Source: Chlorella sorokiniana (Eukaryota > Chlorophyta > Trebouxiophyceae > Chlorellales > Chlorellaceae). From it: a stretch of 64,000 nucleotides of DNA. Shown piece by piece: positions 22,573-33,737 of the stretch (positions within the stretch are counted from its first letter, which is position 1; the number at the start of each line of letters is the position of its first letter). The position numbers were made by a program, and so were the translations under genes. Location of the stretch: positions 1,116,001 through 1,180,000 of the forward strand of contig CP084608.1 in the NCBI GenBank assembly GCA_025917655.1. The letters run 5' to 3'. The notes under the pieces are model-generated. The model had not been told where the DNA came from. It saw nothing but the letters and a program-made list of their open reading frames with translations, and ran no database searches.

Positions 22573-24456
22573 GGCCTCAAGGAGTGCGGCGGCGGCCAAA
22601 ACCCCGGCATGTTGGGTTCTTGTTTTGGGCAAGGGGAGCAGGATGACCACCCAGTCGTGCAGCAAGCGGGCCCCCAAGGTGGTCCCACGACTTTCTCTTT
22701 CGTCTTCTCGCGAGCGGCCGCCGCCTGCCTGGACCTGGCCCTCCCTGCCCATCGCTTGCCTGCTCTGCCCCTCCGCCGCCTCCGCCGCGCAGGAGAACGA
22801 GCCCGACATCTTCAACGCCATCAAGTTTGGCTGCATCCTGGAGAACGTGGTGTTTGACGAGGAGACGCGCACCGTGGACTACGACTCCAACAGCATCACG
22901 GAGAACACGCGCGCCTCCTACCCCATCGAACACATCCGTGCGCGCCCGGCTGCGAGAGACGACAGAAGGGGGGCTGTGCAGATGGAGGACGGCCTGCCTC
23001 TCCGTTACGCCAGGCTGCAGCAGCGCTGGGCCTCACGCTGCTCCTGTGTCCTCCCGCCCCCTTGTGCAGCCAACGCAAAGATCCCCTGCGTGGGCGGCCA
23101 CCCGAAGAACATCATCATGCTGGCGTGCGACGCGTTTGGCGTGCTGCCGCCTGTGGCCAAGTTGACAAAGGAGCAGGCCATGTGAGAGAGGAGGGGGGCT
23201 GTTTGTGGGCGAGCCACAGCCTCATGCACCCGCCCAGCGCTGCACGGCGTGCGCGCCGATGCCCTGCTTGCCGAGAAGCTGGCTGGTTGGTACCGCAGGT
23301 ACTACTTCATCAGCGGATACACCGCCAAGGTGGCGGGCACGGAGCAGGGCGTGACCGAGCCGGAGGCCACCTTCTCCGCCTGCTTCGGCTCCGCCTTCCT
23401 CATGTGGCACCCGGTGCGCCGCTGGCAGGGCCGCCCGCGCCGGCGCAGCGCAGCGCCGAGGCCTGCAGGGCTGCGTAGCGTTACAAAGTCCTGCCCTGAG
23501 TGTCCGCGGCCTGTTAGGGTTTGCCATCCCAGAGAAGGGTTTGCCGTCCCTTCTCCTTGCGACCCCGCCCCTCCCGCCCGTGATGCCGCCTGCAGACCAA
23601 GTATGCGTCCATGCTGGCGGAGAAGGTGGAGAAGCACGGCACCAACGTCTGGCTCATCAACACAGGTGAGGACGCGGCGTGGTGTGCAGCTTGGCGTCTG
23701 CTTGGCGGCGCCAGCAGCCAGTGCAGCAAGCCGGCCAGACTCTTGCTCTGAGCGCCTACGCCAGTCTAGAACCGTGCCGCGTTTCTGTGGACATGCAAAC
23801 AGAAGATGCATGCCCCGCCCCCCGCGATCAAGCACATACACACGCACTTGCCCCTGATCTGTGTCCCCCTATCCACCCCTCCCCTCCCCTCTGCCAGGCT
23901 GGACGAGCGGCCCCTACGGCGTGGGCTACCGCTTCAAGCTGCGCCACACGCGCGCCATCGTGGACGCCATCCACTCTGGGGAGCTGGAGCGCGGCGAGTT
24001 CGTCAACATGCCCATCTTCAACCTGCGCGTGCCCAAGACGGTGACCGGCGTGCCGGACGAGGTGCTGATGCCCATGAACGCCTGGGCCGACAAGGAGAAC
24101 TACAACCAGACGCTGAGCCACCTGGCGCTGCTCTTCCAGAAGGTGGGCGGGCACCAGGGGGCCGGGACCGGGTGGTAGAGGGTTGATGGTGTGGGATGGG
24201 GGTGGGGGTGTGGGGGCGTGGGGGGCCCGGCTGGGACATGGCAACCGAGGCGTAGGCACAAGGCTCCGAGTGAGAGCGGGTAGGTTTTCTCCGGCGTGCA
24301 GCCCTGCCCTGGTGCTGGTGAGGGCCACGCGCCTTGAGCTCCTCGTCCCCCCCCTTCCCCTGCCCCCTGCAGAATTTCAAGAAGTTTGAGGACGGTGGCG
24401 GCCACGTGACGCCCCAGGAGGCGCAGAGGATCCTGCAGGCCGGCCCGGAGGTGTGA
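19825..24456 (+). CDS. PCK1: Phosphoenolpyruvate carboxykinase (ATP)
   Basis: This enzyme converts oxaloacetate and ATP to phosphoenolpyruvate and CO2 (gluconeogenesis, C4-type or anaplerotic exchange). About 15 exons give the full family sequence: [81 protein letters not shown], the P-loop [20 protein letters not shown], the metal-binding [58 protein letters not shown] and [20 protein letters not shown], with TGA at 24454-24456. The start may be ATG 19825 or the in-frame 19867. The algal/plant N-terminal extension is present. Four exons lose one base at G or C runs (20073, 21032, 21823 and 22170); all active-site motifs are otherwise intact. The join near 22,590-22,790 (LKE to [13 protein letters not shown]) is not fully resolved. 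Confidence 0.95.
20575..20839. repeat. Tandem duplication (2 x about 132 bp) within a PEPCK intron
   Basis: Unit 1 is 20575-20707 and begins exactly at the splice donor; unit 2 is 20708-20839. Read side by side they differ only in the lengths of three homopolymers: G5/G4, G5/G4 and C4/C5. Everything else is identical, so the duplication is young or homogenised, and the run-length differences are probably consensus errors. Confidence 0.92.
21657..21772. repeat. 29-bp direct repeat, four copies, in a PEPCK intron
   Basis: Four head-to-tail copies of a 29-base unit beginning tgaagccgcgctgccagccc, with a few substitutions toward the end of each unit. The array lies between the exon ending at 21588 and the exon starting at 21791. 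Confidence 0.9.
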
Positions 24457-25112
24457 GCCACTTCAGGCACCACAGGCAACAGCGACCGCTCGCCCCTCCA
24501 GCTTTCGCACCGCCCTGCAGCCTGCGTGTCACGCTTGGCGATGGCAGGCCGCACAGCTGAAGCGGCAAGGCAGCACGCCGACGTCGCAGCCAGCTTGTGG
24601 CAGCTATCAGCACGTGGGCATCCCACGTGATGCCGCTCGCTGGCTGCCTTGATCATCTTTCCTGCAGTGTGACCCGTACCATCCCCCTGCCCTCCCATGC
24701 ACCGCCCCTGTTTCCAATTTTGCTCCACTCGAACAGCTCATGTATCGCTCCTTTCATCCACACAACCCCAATCACCTCCTCAGCTCCTGCTTTGCCTAGT
24801 GCGCTCGCCCTTCCTCTTTGTCATGTGTAGATGATGCTTTTGCCGCCACAATTCGAACACACATACGGTGGCTCCGTTTGCTGCGCCCCTGCGTTTGCCT
24901 GAGCCACCAGTCGTCACTGGAACATGATCCTCCAGATGTTTCGGGCTTCATGCTTGCACTGCTCATTGCATGTAAGACAGGACCCTCGTGCAGCGCGCCG
25001 CCAGTCTGTGCGGGTGTGCAGGTGATAGGTGATACAGAAGGTGGTGACTCAGATCCAGCGGCTGCCGCCATCAGAGAGACCAGAGTCGTGAGAGCAGTCC
25101 CCATTTGTGAGC
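24457..25112. other. Spacer between PEPCK and glutamate decarboxylase
   Basis: About 655 bases between tandem genes, comprising the 3' UTR of PEPCK and the promoter of GAD. No gene was recognised. Confidence 0.5.
24971..24975 (+). promoter_or_regulatory. TGTAA polyadenylation signal, probably of PEPCK
   Basis: TGTAA about 515 bases past the PEPCK stop codon and 138 bases before the next start codon. This would be a long 3' UTR. Confidence 0.4.
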
Positions 25113-28100
25113 ATGGCTGAGACAGCGTCCAAGGTTGTGTCTGCGGTGGCAAGCGCCATGAGGGAGAGGGATGGCGCGGCCGGGGCTGAGGCGTCCAAGG
25201 GCGGCGCTGGAGGAACGGGACCCGTGCCTGGGGCCGAAGCGGCTTTCCACGACGAGGAGCTCAGCTTCATCGAGCCTGTGTACGCCACCAAGACCGCCAT
25301 CCATCCAGCGCCCAGGGACGAGTGAGCAGCGGCGGGCAGCGGCCCTGCGCAGCCATTCCAGCCGCGCTGCCGCCCCCGCCTCGTCTCGCTTTATGCGCTG
25401 CTCGCACGGCCCCTTCTGCCTCTGCCCAGGATGCCCCAGCGCACCATGCCCGCCTACATGGCCAAGGCACTTATCGACGGCATGCTGCAGCTCGACTTCA
25501 ACCCAAGGTGCTCCCTGACCAGTGGCGGGGTAAAGGGGGGCGAGGGGGCATATGAGCGGGCTGGAGGTTGGCTGGCAGGGGCCTGCGCCTTTCACGTCTG
25601 TGCATAAGACATGTTTGTTGAGAGTTGCATGCTGTTTCAGTTGTGGGAGCGCTGCACGCGTCCCTCGGTACAGCTGGAGTCGCCTCTGCTTGCAGGCTCA
25701 ATCTGTCCACCTTCGTCAACACATGGGTAGAGCCCGAGGCGGCCGAGCTGATGCAGAAAGCAGGGCGCTGGGGGAAAGGGGGACAGATGCAGGGTCCGCC
25801 TCGCCTTGGGGGTGAAGACGTGTGCAAGGGAGGCCCTGTCCACTCTCTCCGCCCCTCTGCAGACTGCTGCCTACAACCTGGCCGACGCAGTGCAGTACCC
25901 GTCAGCGGCAGAGATGGAGAGACGGTGGGTGTTGAACATACAATCTGGCCACTACAGGCGCACCGCACTGCAAGCTGCGAGCACCTAATGCCCCCCCCCC
26001 CCTTCCCCTCTCCCCCGGGTGTAGGTGTGTGCGCTTCCTGGCCAAGTTGTGGCACGCGCCAGACGACTACCTCGGCACAGGTGCTGGTGCTGAGGCTTGG
26101 GCAGCAGCACACAGCAGGCCTCGGCAGTTTACCTACGACAGCCCGGCACAACTTGCGTGACGCATCACAATGTGTGTGCACTTGCCTCATCCTCAGGCTG
26201 CCTGGGCAGCAGCGAGGCCTGCTGCCTGGGCGGGCTGGCCATGAAGAAGCAGTGGCAGGCGCGGCGTGCCGCCGCGGGGCTGCCCTCTGACCGCCCCAAC
26301 CTGGTCATGTCGCACGTGGCGCAAGTGTGCTGGCAGAAGGTGGGCGGGCACGAGCCCCGCCGGGATGGCAGTTTGCTCTGAAACGGCGGCCTGGCCAGCT
26401 GTAGGCTGGTGCATCGAGGTCGCTTGTGCCATGTTTTGCGTGGCATTGCCACTTCAAGGGGCGTGCCACGGCCCTTTGGCTACTGGTTCACTCCCCAACC
26501 CCGCCAGTTCTGCGCGTACTGGGATGTTGAGCCGCAGTATGTGGACGTCACGCACGACTGCCTAGGTGAGGCGCTTGCCGCACAGGCCTGATGCGACAAG
26601 CTGGCTGGCGGATGGATTAGAGGCCTGCAACAGGCATGTGCCCACTGCCTTTGCTCCTCCTGCGCCATCCCTGCTAATCTCCACGGCTGCAGTGCTGGAC
26701 GCGCAACGCATGCGGGAGCACACTGACGAGAACACCATCGGTTTGTTAAGCGGGTGCCTTGATTGGTGGGGTGGTGGGTGAAGGAGCGGAAGAAGGGGCG
26801 GGGGACAGTTTGGCAGCTTTGCCATATGCAGCCCAGCCTTTTGGCCAGTGGCGGTGGAAACCCTCCTGATCGGTGCTGGTGCGACTTCCTTGCAGGGGTT
26901 GTTGTGATGATGGCCAGCACATATACGGGGCAGGTGCGGTCAGATGCCCAGAATGCTGGAAAAACTCTCATCATGGACGCAAAATGCAACACTCGGGCAC
27001 CCCCTTTGCCCAATTCGTTCACCTCACTGCTGCGCAGTATGAGCCAGTGGCCGAGGTGGATGCCGTGTTGGAACAAATAAAGCAGGTGAGATGGCGAGCT
27101 GGTGCCATGGTTGGCCTGCTACTGCTGCAGCAGAGCTGCATAGAGCTGGCTTCAGGCTCCGTCTCATGAGTCTCATGATCGGCCAGCCTGAGTGCCGACC
27201 CACCATCAAGCAGGAACGCGGCTGGGACATCCCGGTGCACGTTGACGCCGCAAATGCAGGTAGCTGCACCAGTCCTGAGGCCAGCCTTCTCTGCGCAGCA
27301 CAACGGTGCCCAGCCTCAACTCGGCTTCCCTGCTTCCTCCTCTGGCGGTTCGAGCAGGCCTCATCGCGCCGCTGTGCCAGCCGGATGTGCTGTTTGACTT
27401 CCAGCTGCCTCATGTGGTGTCCATCAACCTCTCCGGCCACAAGTACGGCCTGGTCTACTGCGGCTGTGCCTTCATCGTGTGGCGCAACCGGGACTGGCTG
27501 CCCCAAGACATGGTGTTCACAGGCAAGCATCACACACTGTGCAGCAGGGTCTTGACACCCATTGCTGGATGAGGAGCGCTCACGGCGATCATGTGGCTGC
27601 CGCGCCTCTGCCGCATGTGCCCTCCTGCTCCCTCCTGGAGCAGTGGACTACCTGGGCAAGGAGGAGAGCAACCTGACAGTGAACTTCAGCAGGCCTGGCT
27701 CCCAGATCGTTGCCCAGTGTGAGGCACTACATGATGGGTCCATGCTCGAGGGGCCCGCCCTGGCGCCTGCCCCACTCCCGATCCCCTGCCTGAACCCTCG
27801 CAGACTACAACTTCATCCGCCTGGGCGGGACGGCTACCGCCGCATCTTCGACAACCTGTTCCACGTCTATGCCTTCCTGGAGGGCAGGCTTCGCGACACG
27901 GGTGGGGCCCTGGCACGGGCGGAAACCAGGCTCGACATCTCACCGAGGAACTGACGCTGACCCATGCACTCCCTTGCCCGCAGGCCACTTTGAGGTCCTG
28001 TCCACTGGGGACGTGCCTGTGCTGGCCTTCAGGCTGAAGCCTGGGGTGGAGCGGTGAGGCCGCAGCTTGCCTGCCTGCCCTGCCTGCAGTCCTGCTGCAC

Positions 28101-28858
28101 TGGTGCAAGGCCTCCCTTTTCAATCACCTCATCCCAATTCCTCCCGCTGGACACCCTGTCTCCACCTTGCAGCACCTACAACGAGTACGAGTGAGTGCTG
28201 CACCGCACTGCGCCGCTTGTCCCCCATCCGCTTGAGTTTTGGCCGCAATGCGCTCAGCAGATGAGCCCAACAGACAAGTGCTTTTCGCGCGCCCGCCTGC
28301 CTGCCTGCAGCATCATGATGGGCCTGAGCGAGCACCACTGGATGGTGCCCGCCTACAAAATGGCGCCCCGGGCCAGGCACGCGCCCGTCAGGGGCACCAA
28401 TGCAGCGCTGTCCTAGCCACAGCCTTCCCGTCTGCACGGTGCCTATGGGCCCCCATCACTGTGGCCTCCTGCCTGCCTGCACCGCCCGCGCACCGCAGCG
28501 ACGTGCACCTGCGGCGTGTGTGCCTGCGGGTGGGGATGGACCTGGAGATGGCGGAGCTGCTGGTGCATCACTTGCAGCAGGTGGTGTGGGAGGGAGGGCG
28601 TGGGTGGTGTGGAAGCGTGCAGTGACACTCTCCTGCATGCGCCAGGCCTGCCCACTGTTGGGCACACGTTGTCCGCCCCTGGATGATGGTCAAAGCTCAA
28701 TCATTGCCTGTGCCGACAAGGCCGTCTTGCTCTTCCTGCAGGTGATTGACAGGCTGGACAAGCACACCAGCCGGGCTGTGACGTCCCCCGGCCAGGCGTA
28801 CGAACAGAGGCAGGCCGAGCTGGGCTCCGAGTACAAGAAGCGGGCGGGGCCATGCTGA
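25113..28858 (+). CDS. GAD: Glutamate decarboxylase (PLP-dependent)
   Basis: This enzyme converts glutamate to GABA and CO2, consuming a proton, usually in the cytosol. It starts at ATG 25113 ([18 protein letters not shown]) and has about 19 exons. Family blocks in order are [79 protein letters not shown], the PLP-lysine block [55 protein letters not shown] and [16 protein letters not shown]. It ends [10 protein letters not shown] with TGA at 28856-28858. Three introns appear to have GC donors (at 25760, 27523 and 28377), one internal exon is 18 nt (28173-28190), and one frame break lies at the G-run 27826-27828. The C-terminus lacks the Trp/Lys-rich calmodulin-binding tail of land-plant GADs. 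Confidence 0.95.
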
Positions 28859-29031
28859 GCCTGCTGAGCCTGCTGAGCCCGCTGACCTTGCTGGAATTGC
28901 AGCCAAACACTGCCCATGTGCAGCCGCGCCAAGTCTGCAGAGCAGGTGCCTGGTGGTCTGGCCTGACTTGCAGCAATCGACCCCTCATGTTGCACAGCCG
29001 CAACCCAACACAAGCTGCGTGCACAGCCGCA

Positions 29032-31086
29032 TCACGGCTCCGGCACAAAGTGGCCAAACAGGCGCAGCAGGGCGGTTCGCGACGCCGGCGGCTCGGCGCG
29101 GTGGAACCAAGGCTGGCAAATGGGGGCGTCGATGGTGCCCCACGCGCCGCGGAAGAACACCCATTCGCAAGGGTCGCCAGTGACCACCTCGGGCAGAGCG
29201 GCGGCGCTGCCAGCGTGGGGCACAGACGCGCCGCCAGCCCCGCCTGCTGCTGCTGGGCCGCCGTCCGTGATGGCGTCTATGGCATCTGCCGCCGTGTCCT
29301 CCCCGCTGAGCGGGAGAGCGAGGAGCCACGGGAGGGCGCCTGCACCAGCCGCCGGCCCACCCATCGTGCAGCCGAAACGTCGCTGCCGCAGGCGCCGTTG
29401 TCTGCCCTGCCCCCGCTGTCGCCTGCTGCTTGCCCCGCGGGCGGCTCCTCAAGGCGCAACACCTCCAAGCTAGCTGGCAGGGCATCCAAGGGGTTCCCGC
29501 CGTCGGCCGGGCGCTGTCCAGCTGCAGCGCTCCGTGGCGGTCGGCAGCGCCTGCAGGCACAGCAGGCAGGCGGCGAGGGGGCCGCTCAGCAGCCTGTGCG
29601 CCCGCCGCGTGCTGCTTTGCTGCTCATGTGCAATCGCTTTCGATAGTCTGGTGGCCTGAGGCACGGCTGCAGCCAGAGAAGCCCACCTGCTGCCGGCGGG
29701 CCGTGCCCAGGCGCCGCCGCCGCCTCCTCGTGCAGCGGCGGCAGCAGCACGACGCGGCGCGGCCGCCACACCGGCCCCCGCCCGCTGCACAGGTCGTTGC
29801 CCAGGAAGAAGTGGCGCAGCACGCGGCCGGGGCGGGGGTAGGTGCCGTGTCCATGAAGCGCGACGTAGGCGGCGACCCGCCCGCTGGCAGGGTCCCGAGG
29901 CACCTGCCGGCGGTGGGGCAGCAAACGACCAATGTGTGCTTGTGCATGGCAGCGGGGAGGTCCAGCCCACGGTCGCTGGCACAAAGTGCTTGGCTGGCTG
30001 CAAGACGGAGCGCTGCCCTCGCGCCCGTGACGCCTCCAAGCAGCAGCGGCAGCGGCAGCGGCAGCCCGCCCACCTCCTGCGCCGCCACCCAGCACCCGTC
30101 CCGGCTGCGGTGTGCGTTGTACCACAGGCCCAGCAGCTCGCCGCTCACCGGGTGCACCCTGCAGCAGCTGGGGCGGCAGCCAGGGCGGCCGCGCTAACAG
30201 CCAGCGGCGGGCCATCTTGCCAGCCTTGGCGCAGGCGCCGCCACGTCACCTGCCTGGTCGCCCACCATTGGCCGCGTCACGCACCGCTGTGCCTGCCTGA
30301 ACAGCCCATGCTGCTGCCCCCGGCTCCCTGTGCCCCCCTTTTATCCTCGCACCGCGCCGTGCAGTGCTCCCAGTCGCCGTCGTGTGCGCCGGTGGTGATG
30401 AGGCCCAGGCCGCCGACGCGGTACGCGCCGTTGTGGGCGTACAGGGTGCAGTACGACACCTCCACCGCCTCCGCCTGCCCGTCGGGCCCCAGAATTATCT
30501 TGGGGTGGGCATACACGGGCACGTCGTCCAGGTCAGCCTGGAACCGAAGCGACGGGCAGTTTGGGGGACAAGGGAAGGGGGAAGGGGGTCGTGTTTATGT
30601 GTGTGTGTGTGTTGGGGGAAAGGAGGGAAGGGGGGCCTTGTGGGTTTGTGTGAGAAATAATGGAGATGACGAGGGCCAGGCAGGGCGGGTCTGCAAGCGG
30701 AAACACTGGCTGCAGGCAGGCAAACACGCAGGAGGGCTGGGGCAGCGCCGCTGGCAGGCGAGCATGCAGCAGCAGCAACGGGGCGGCGCGGCGCACCAGG
30801 GGCATGCCGCAGCGGGCGGCCGGGTCCAAGTGCAGCCACTGGCAGCGGCCGGGGGCAGGCCGCGCTGCGCTTCCAGCAGCAGCGGTGCCGCGACGCAGCC
30901 GCGCGGCAGCAGCAGCGCGCCGGCGTCGCCGCCCTCGCCCGCCGCCCCCTCCCGCAGCTCGCTGTGCTGCAGGAAGAACTCTGCTGAGCAGGGCAGGTAG
31001 CGGTCGGCGGGGTGCAGGAAGAAGGCAGGGGTGTGGCGCGCCACCACGCCGCACAGCCACCCCAGCTCAACCTCCCCCGCCGCCAT
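29032..31086 (-). CDS. VPS62-like / DUF946 domain protein
   Basis: This belongs to the plant-fungal family named for yeast Vps62 (vacuolar protein sorting); the biochemical role is unknown. It starts at ATG 31086 (MAAGEVELGWLCGVVARHTP) and continues HPADRYLPCSAEFFLQHSEL, DVPVYAHPKIILGPDG, YCTLYAHNGAYRVGGLGLIT, TGAHDGDWEHCTARCED, VSGELLGLWYNAHRSRDGCW, VAAYVALHGHGTYPRPGRV, HFFLGNDLCSGRG and GDPCEWVFFRGAWGTIDAPI, ending LFGHFVPEP with TGA at 29032-29034. The phosphate-binding-like GDWEH motif is intact. Several introns interrupt it; one (near 30,600) contains GT-rich sequence. Its start codon lies only 6 bases after the stop codon of the upstream CHCH gene, in the same frame. It converges on GAD with 173 bases between stop codons. 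Confidence 0.82.
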
Positions 31087-31092
31087 GCCGCG

Positions 31093-31619
31093 CTACCGTG
31101 CAGGGCTGCCGCTGCCGCCGCTGTCCTGCCGCTGCTGCTGCGCAGGTTGCGCGGGCTTGTCGCCGCCGCCGAACAAGTTGTCCAGCCACGACGTCACTTT
31201 CGTCTGGTTGGTCCCCTGCGAGGCCGGCGTAACACAAGGCCAGCATAGTGTATAAGGCCGGCATGACACAAGGCAAGCGTAGTGCAGCACGCCACCAGCC
31301 ACGGCCGCCGGCCGCAGCCCAGGCACAAGCAGCTCACCCGCTCGCGCGAGTAGCACTCCCAGAAGGTTTTGTGCTCTTCGGTGCAGCAGCCCTTGTAGGA
31401 AGACAGGTATGAGCAGGTCTGGAAGCAGGTGATCAGCGCCGCTGCAGGCAGCGCACAACAGACGGGTAAAGGGCGGAGCCGCGGCAAGAGTGACAGGGTG
31501 GGTGTCAATAATTGCCGGCAGATCTTGCCGTGTGACTCCACGCACGCCTGTAAGGCTTCCTCTTTCGTCTTTAAGAGTTGCTTTGCGATGGGCGTGTTGT
31601 CGCCCCGAGAGCTCGCCAT
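31093..31619 (-). CDS. Small twin-CX9C (CHCH-type) protein
   Basis: Exons 31619-31529, 31441-31338 and 31215-31093 give a protein of about 105 residues starting MASSRGDNTPIAKQLLKTKE. The joined exons contain CVESHAALITC and CTEEHKTFWEC, two CX9C motifs typical of CHCH proteins imported and oxidised in the mitochondrial intermembrane space (for example respiratory-chain assembly factors). The C-terminus reads NQTKVTSWLDNLFGGG and then a Gln/Ser-rich tail. The first CX9C only appears if intron 1 uses a GC donor (CACG|GCAAGA); the motif itself supports that junction. The stop is TAG at 31093-31095, directly before the VPS62-like start. The specific orthologue is not recognised. Confidence 0.7.
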
Positions 31620-31983
31620 CAATTGGTGCCACTGACGGCAACAATATAAAAACTCCAAATCAATCCCGTTCAATATTGAAATAAAACAGTAACGCTCGAT
31701 TTGGCCTCGGAGGGCGCATGGGCCTGCTGCGATGCGCCGCTGCTGACGTCAATGCTTACGACGCTTGAGATGCAGGTGCATGGGGAGAGAAGGACTTGGT
31801 GTTTTGGGAGGCAGATGAAGACCGACAGAGCTTGATCACGTTTGTTCCATGATTAAGATAGCCCCACGCAAAGACTTGCATGGACATGCAGGGTGGGCCG
31901 AGCACGACGGCGGTGAAGCCGGCGGGACGGCAACCTGTACAGGGCCAAGCCTGATACAACCCGAATCGGCGAACCCTTGCAGC
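31620..31983. other. Divergent promoter region between the CHCH gene and the coiled-coil membrane protein gene
   Basis: About 365 bases between outward-facing starts. It is AT-richer just upstream of the CHCH gene (around 31,640-31,700). No gene was seen. Confidence 0.5.
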
Positions 31984-32941
31984 ATGTGTTCCATGACATT
32001 CACATTAAGCAGTCATCCTTGCCGCATAATGCTGGGGTTCTACTCTACAACCTCCCTGTTGAGCGGCCAGCGGCTTTCAATCCACACGCAGCACCCTCGG
32101 AATGCGGCAGCTGACGTGTTGCGGCGATCGAGCGGGGTGTCGGTGGCAGCGAGCAGCGGGAACGAGGCCCTCCCAAGCAGCGACAATACCTCGCAGCTCC
32201 AGAACACTATCACCAACATAGATTTGTTGTTGGGGATGGAAGCATCGGCAGACCAAACTCAGCCACCAGCAGCGGCTGCCGAGCAGCCTCCAGAGGTGGT
32301 GCCGTCAGCAGCCTCCACCCCCGTCCCAACAGAGGTTGGTAGCCGGTCGCCGATCTCGGCCGCCCGCGGCCTGCCCTGTGTGGATGCTGATCCCTGCGCC
32401 TGCAGCACATCACTTGGGTCTGCTTGCCTGCTGCAGTGGGCGCACCTGCCTGCGCAGGAGGTGTCACGGCGGCAGGTGCTCGTGCAGCGGCGCGCGATGC
32501 TGGGCCTGCGGCAAGCGGAGCTGCAGCGGGAGTGCGATGTGCAGGAGCGCAAGGTGCGCAGCCGCACGCCAGCAACCAGCACCGAGCTTCGAATAAGCGC
32601 CGGCTCGGCGTTGCCGTTGCCAGCGCTGCAGCAACCCGTTCCCCCATGTGCTCTCCTCTCAGGTGGTGGCGGCCGGCCAGCGGCTGGCCGCGCTGCAGCT
32701 GCAGCTGAGGCAGCTGTCTGCCCAGCAGAGGGAGCTGGGGGACCTGATCGAGCCCGAGGCGGCGGCGCTGCGGCGGCAGGCCCAGGCGGAGGCGGAGGAG
32801 CGGGCGGAGGTGGAGGGGCGGCGCGACGTCTTCATCCTGCTGGGCTGCATCGTGGGCCTGTACGGACTGGCCGCCACCTCGCTGGCCAAGCAGGTCGCGG
32901 AGCGCAAGCGGCAGATGCGCGACCGCTGCTTCCTCGACTGA
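31984..32941 (+). CDS. Organelle-targeted coiled-coil protein with one C-terminal membrane helix
   Basis: Function not recognised. Exons 31984-32334, 32437-32553 and 32663-32941 encode about 249 residues. The N-terminus (MCSMTFTLSSHPCRIMLGFY, then STTSLLSGQRLSIHTQHPRN) is Ser/Arg/hydroxyl-rich and resembles a plastid or mitochondrial transit peptide. A predicted long coiled coil follows (RRQVLVQRRAMLGLRQAELQ, LAALQLQLRQLSAQQRELGD, EAEERAEVEGRRD), then one membrane segment VFILLGCIVGLYGLAATSLA and a short basic tail ending RDRCFLD with TGA at 32939-32941. This is a tail-anchored-like layout. The exon joins are clean GT-AG and in phase. Confidence 0.65.
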
Positions 32942-33737
32942 GCGGCTGTGCCTGGGCAGGTGGCTGGGCGCACCGAGCCGGCGGCAGTCACACACCAGGG
33001 CTGTCTGCCGCGCAGTGCTGGGTCGCCCGGGGCCAACCATTTTCAGTCACTTGCTGCCACGATCCCCAATCACTTCACGTCTGTTTTTCGGTTTGTACTT
33101 GTGTGCTAGCGCAACCTTGCTCGCAGGCCCCTATCACCCCGCTTCACTTGTTTCATACTTTTGCGTCTGCTTCCGATCTTCAGCCTGTACTTTCCTCAAG
33201 CGGTGTACCTGTTAATATCTGCGACGATACTCATACAGCAGTAATGAGGCTGAAGGTCCCCCCAATTCTCTGCCGGGGGAGCGGCGCGCGGTGTGACAGG
33301 GAACGCTTGCGGCACCTGCCCACCGCACCGTGCAGCGTGCGTCAGGCCAGCAAAGCCTGTCCCTCCGATGTGCAACAAACAACATGATGCACACGTACTG
33401 CACTTTCTAACGTGCACCGCCCGTGTTCTTTGCAGCCCTGCAATTGTCATGCAGGGTCCATCAACTGCCCGGTGGGCTCCTTCACACAGCGTGGCGCTGC
33501 TCTCTGAATTGAACCCTTCTAGCGCCCCTCCCTCCATCTGCCCTCACTGATCCTCGCTGCATGGATGGGTCGCATCTGAACATTCCGGCGCAGCATGAGA
33601 TCTTCACTTGTCTGAAGCTATGAGTTCTTCTCTGACAGAACATCGAGAGCACTTCCGCAAGTGAGCTGTGCGTGTCCGATAGGAAGGACTGTCGGGCATG
33701 CTGTGACAACGCAGAGCCACCACCGCCATGGGCCTCC
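32942..33737. other. Convergent spacer downstream of the coiled-coil gene and the secreted protein gene
   Basis: About 795 bases between convergent stop codons. Composition is closer to 50% GC. No TGTAA signal or gene was recognised with confidence. Confidence 0.45.
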
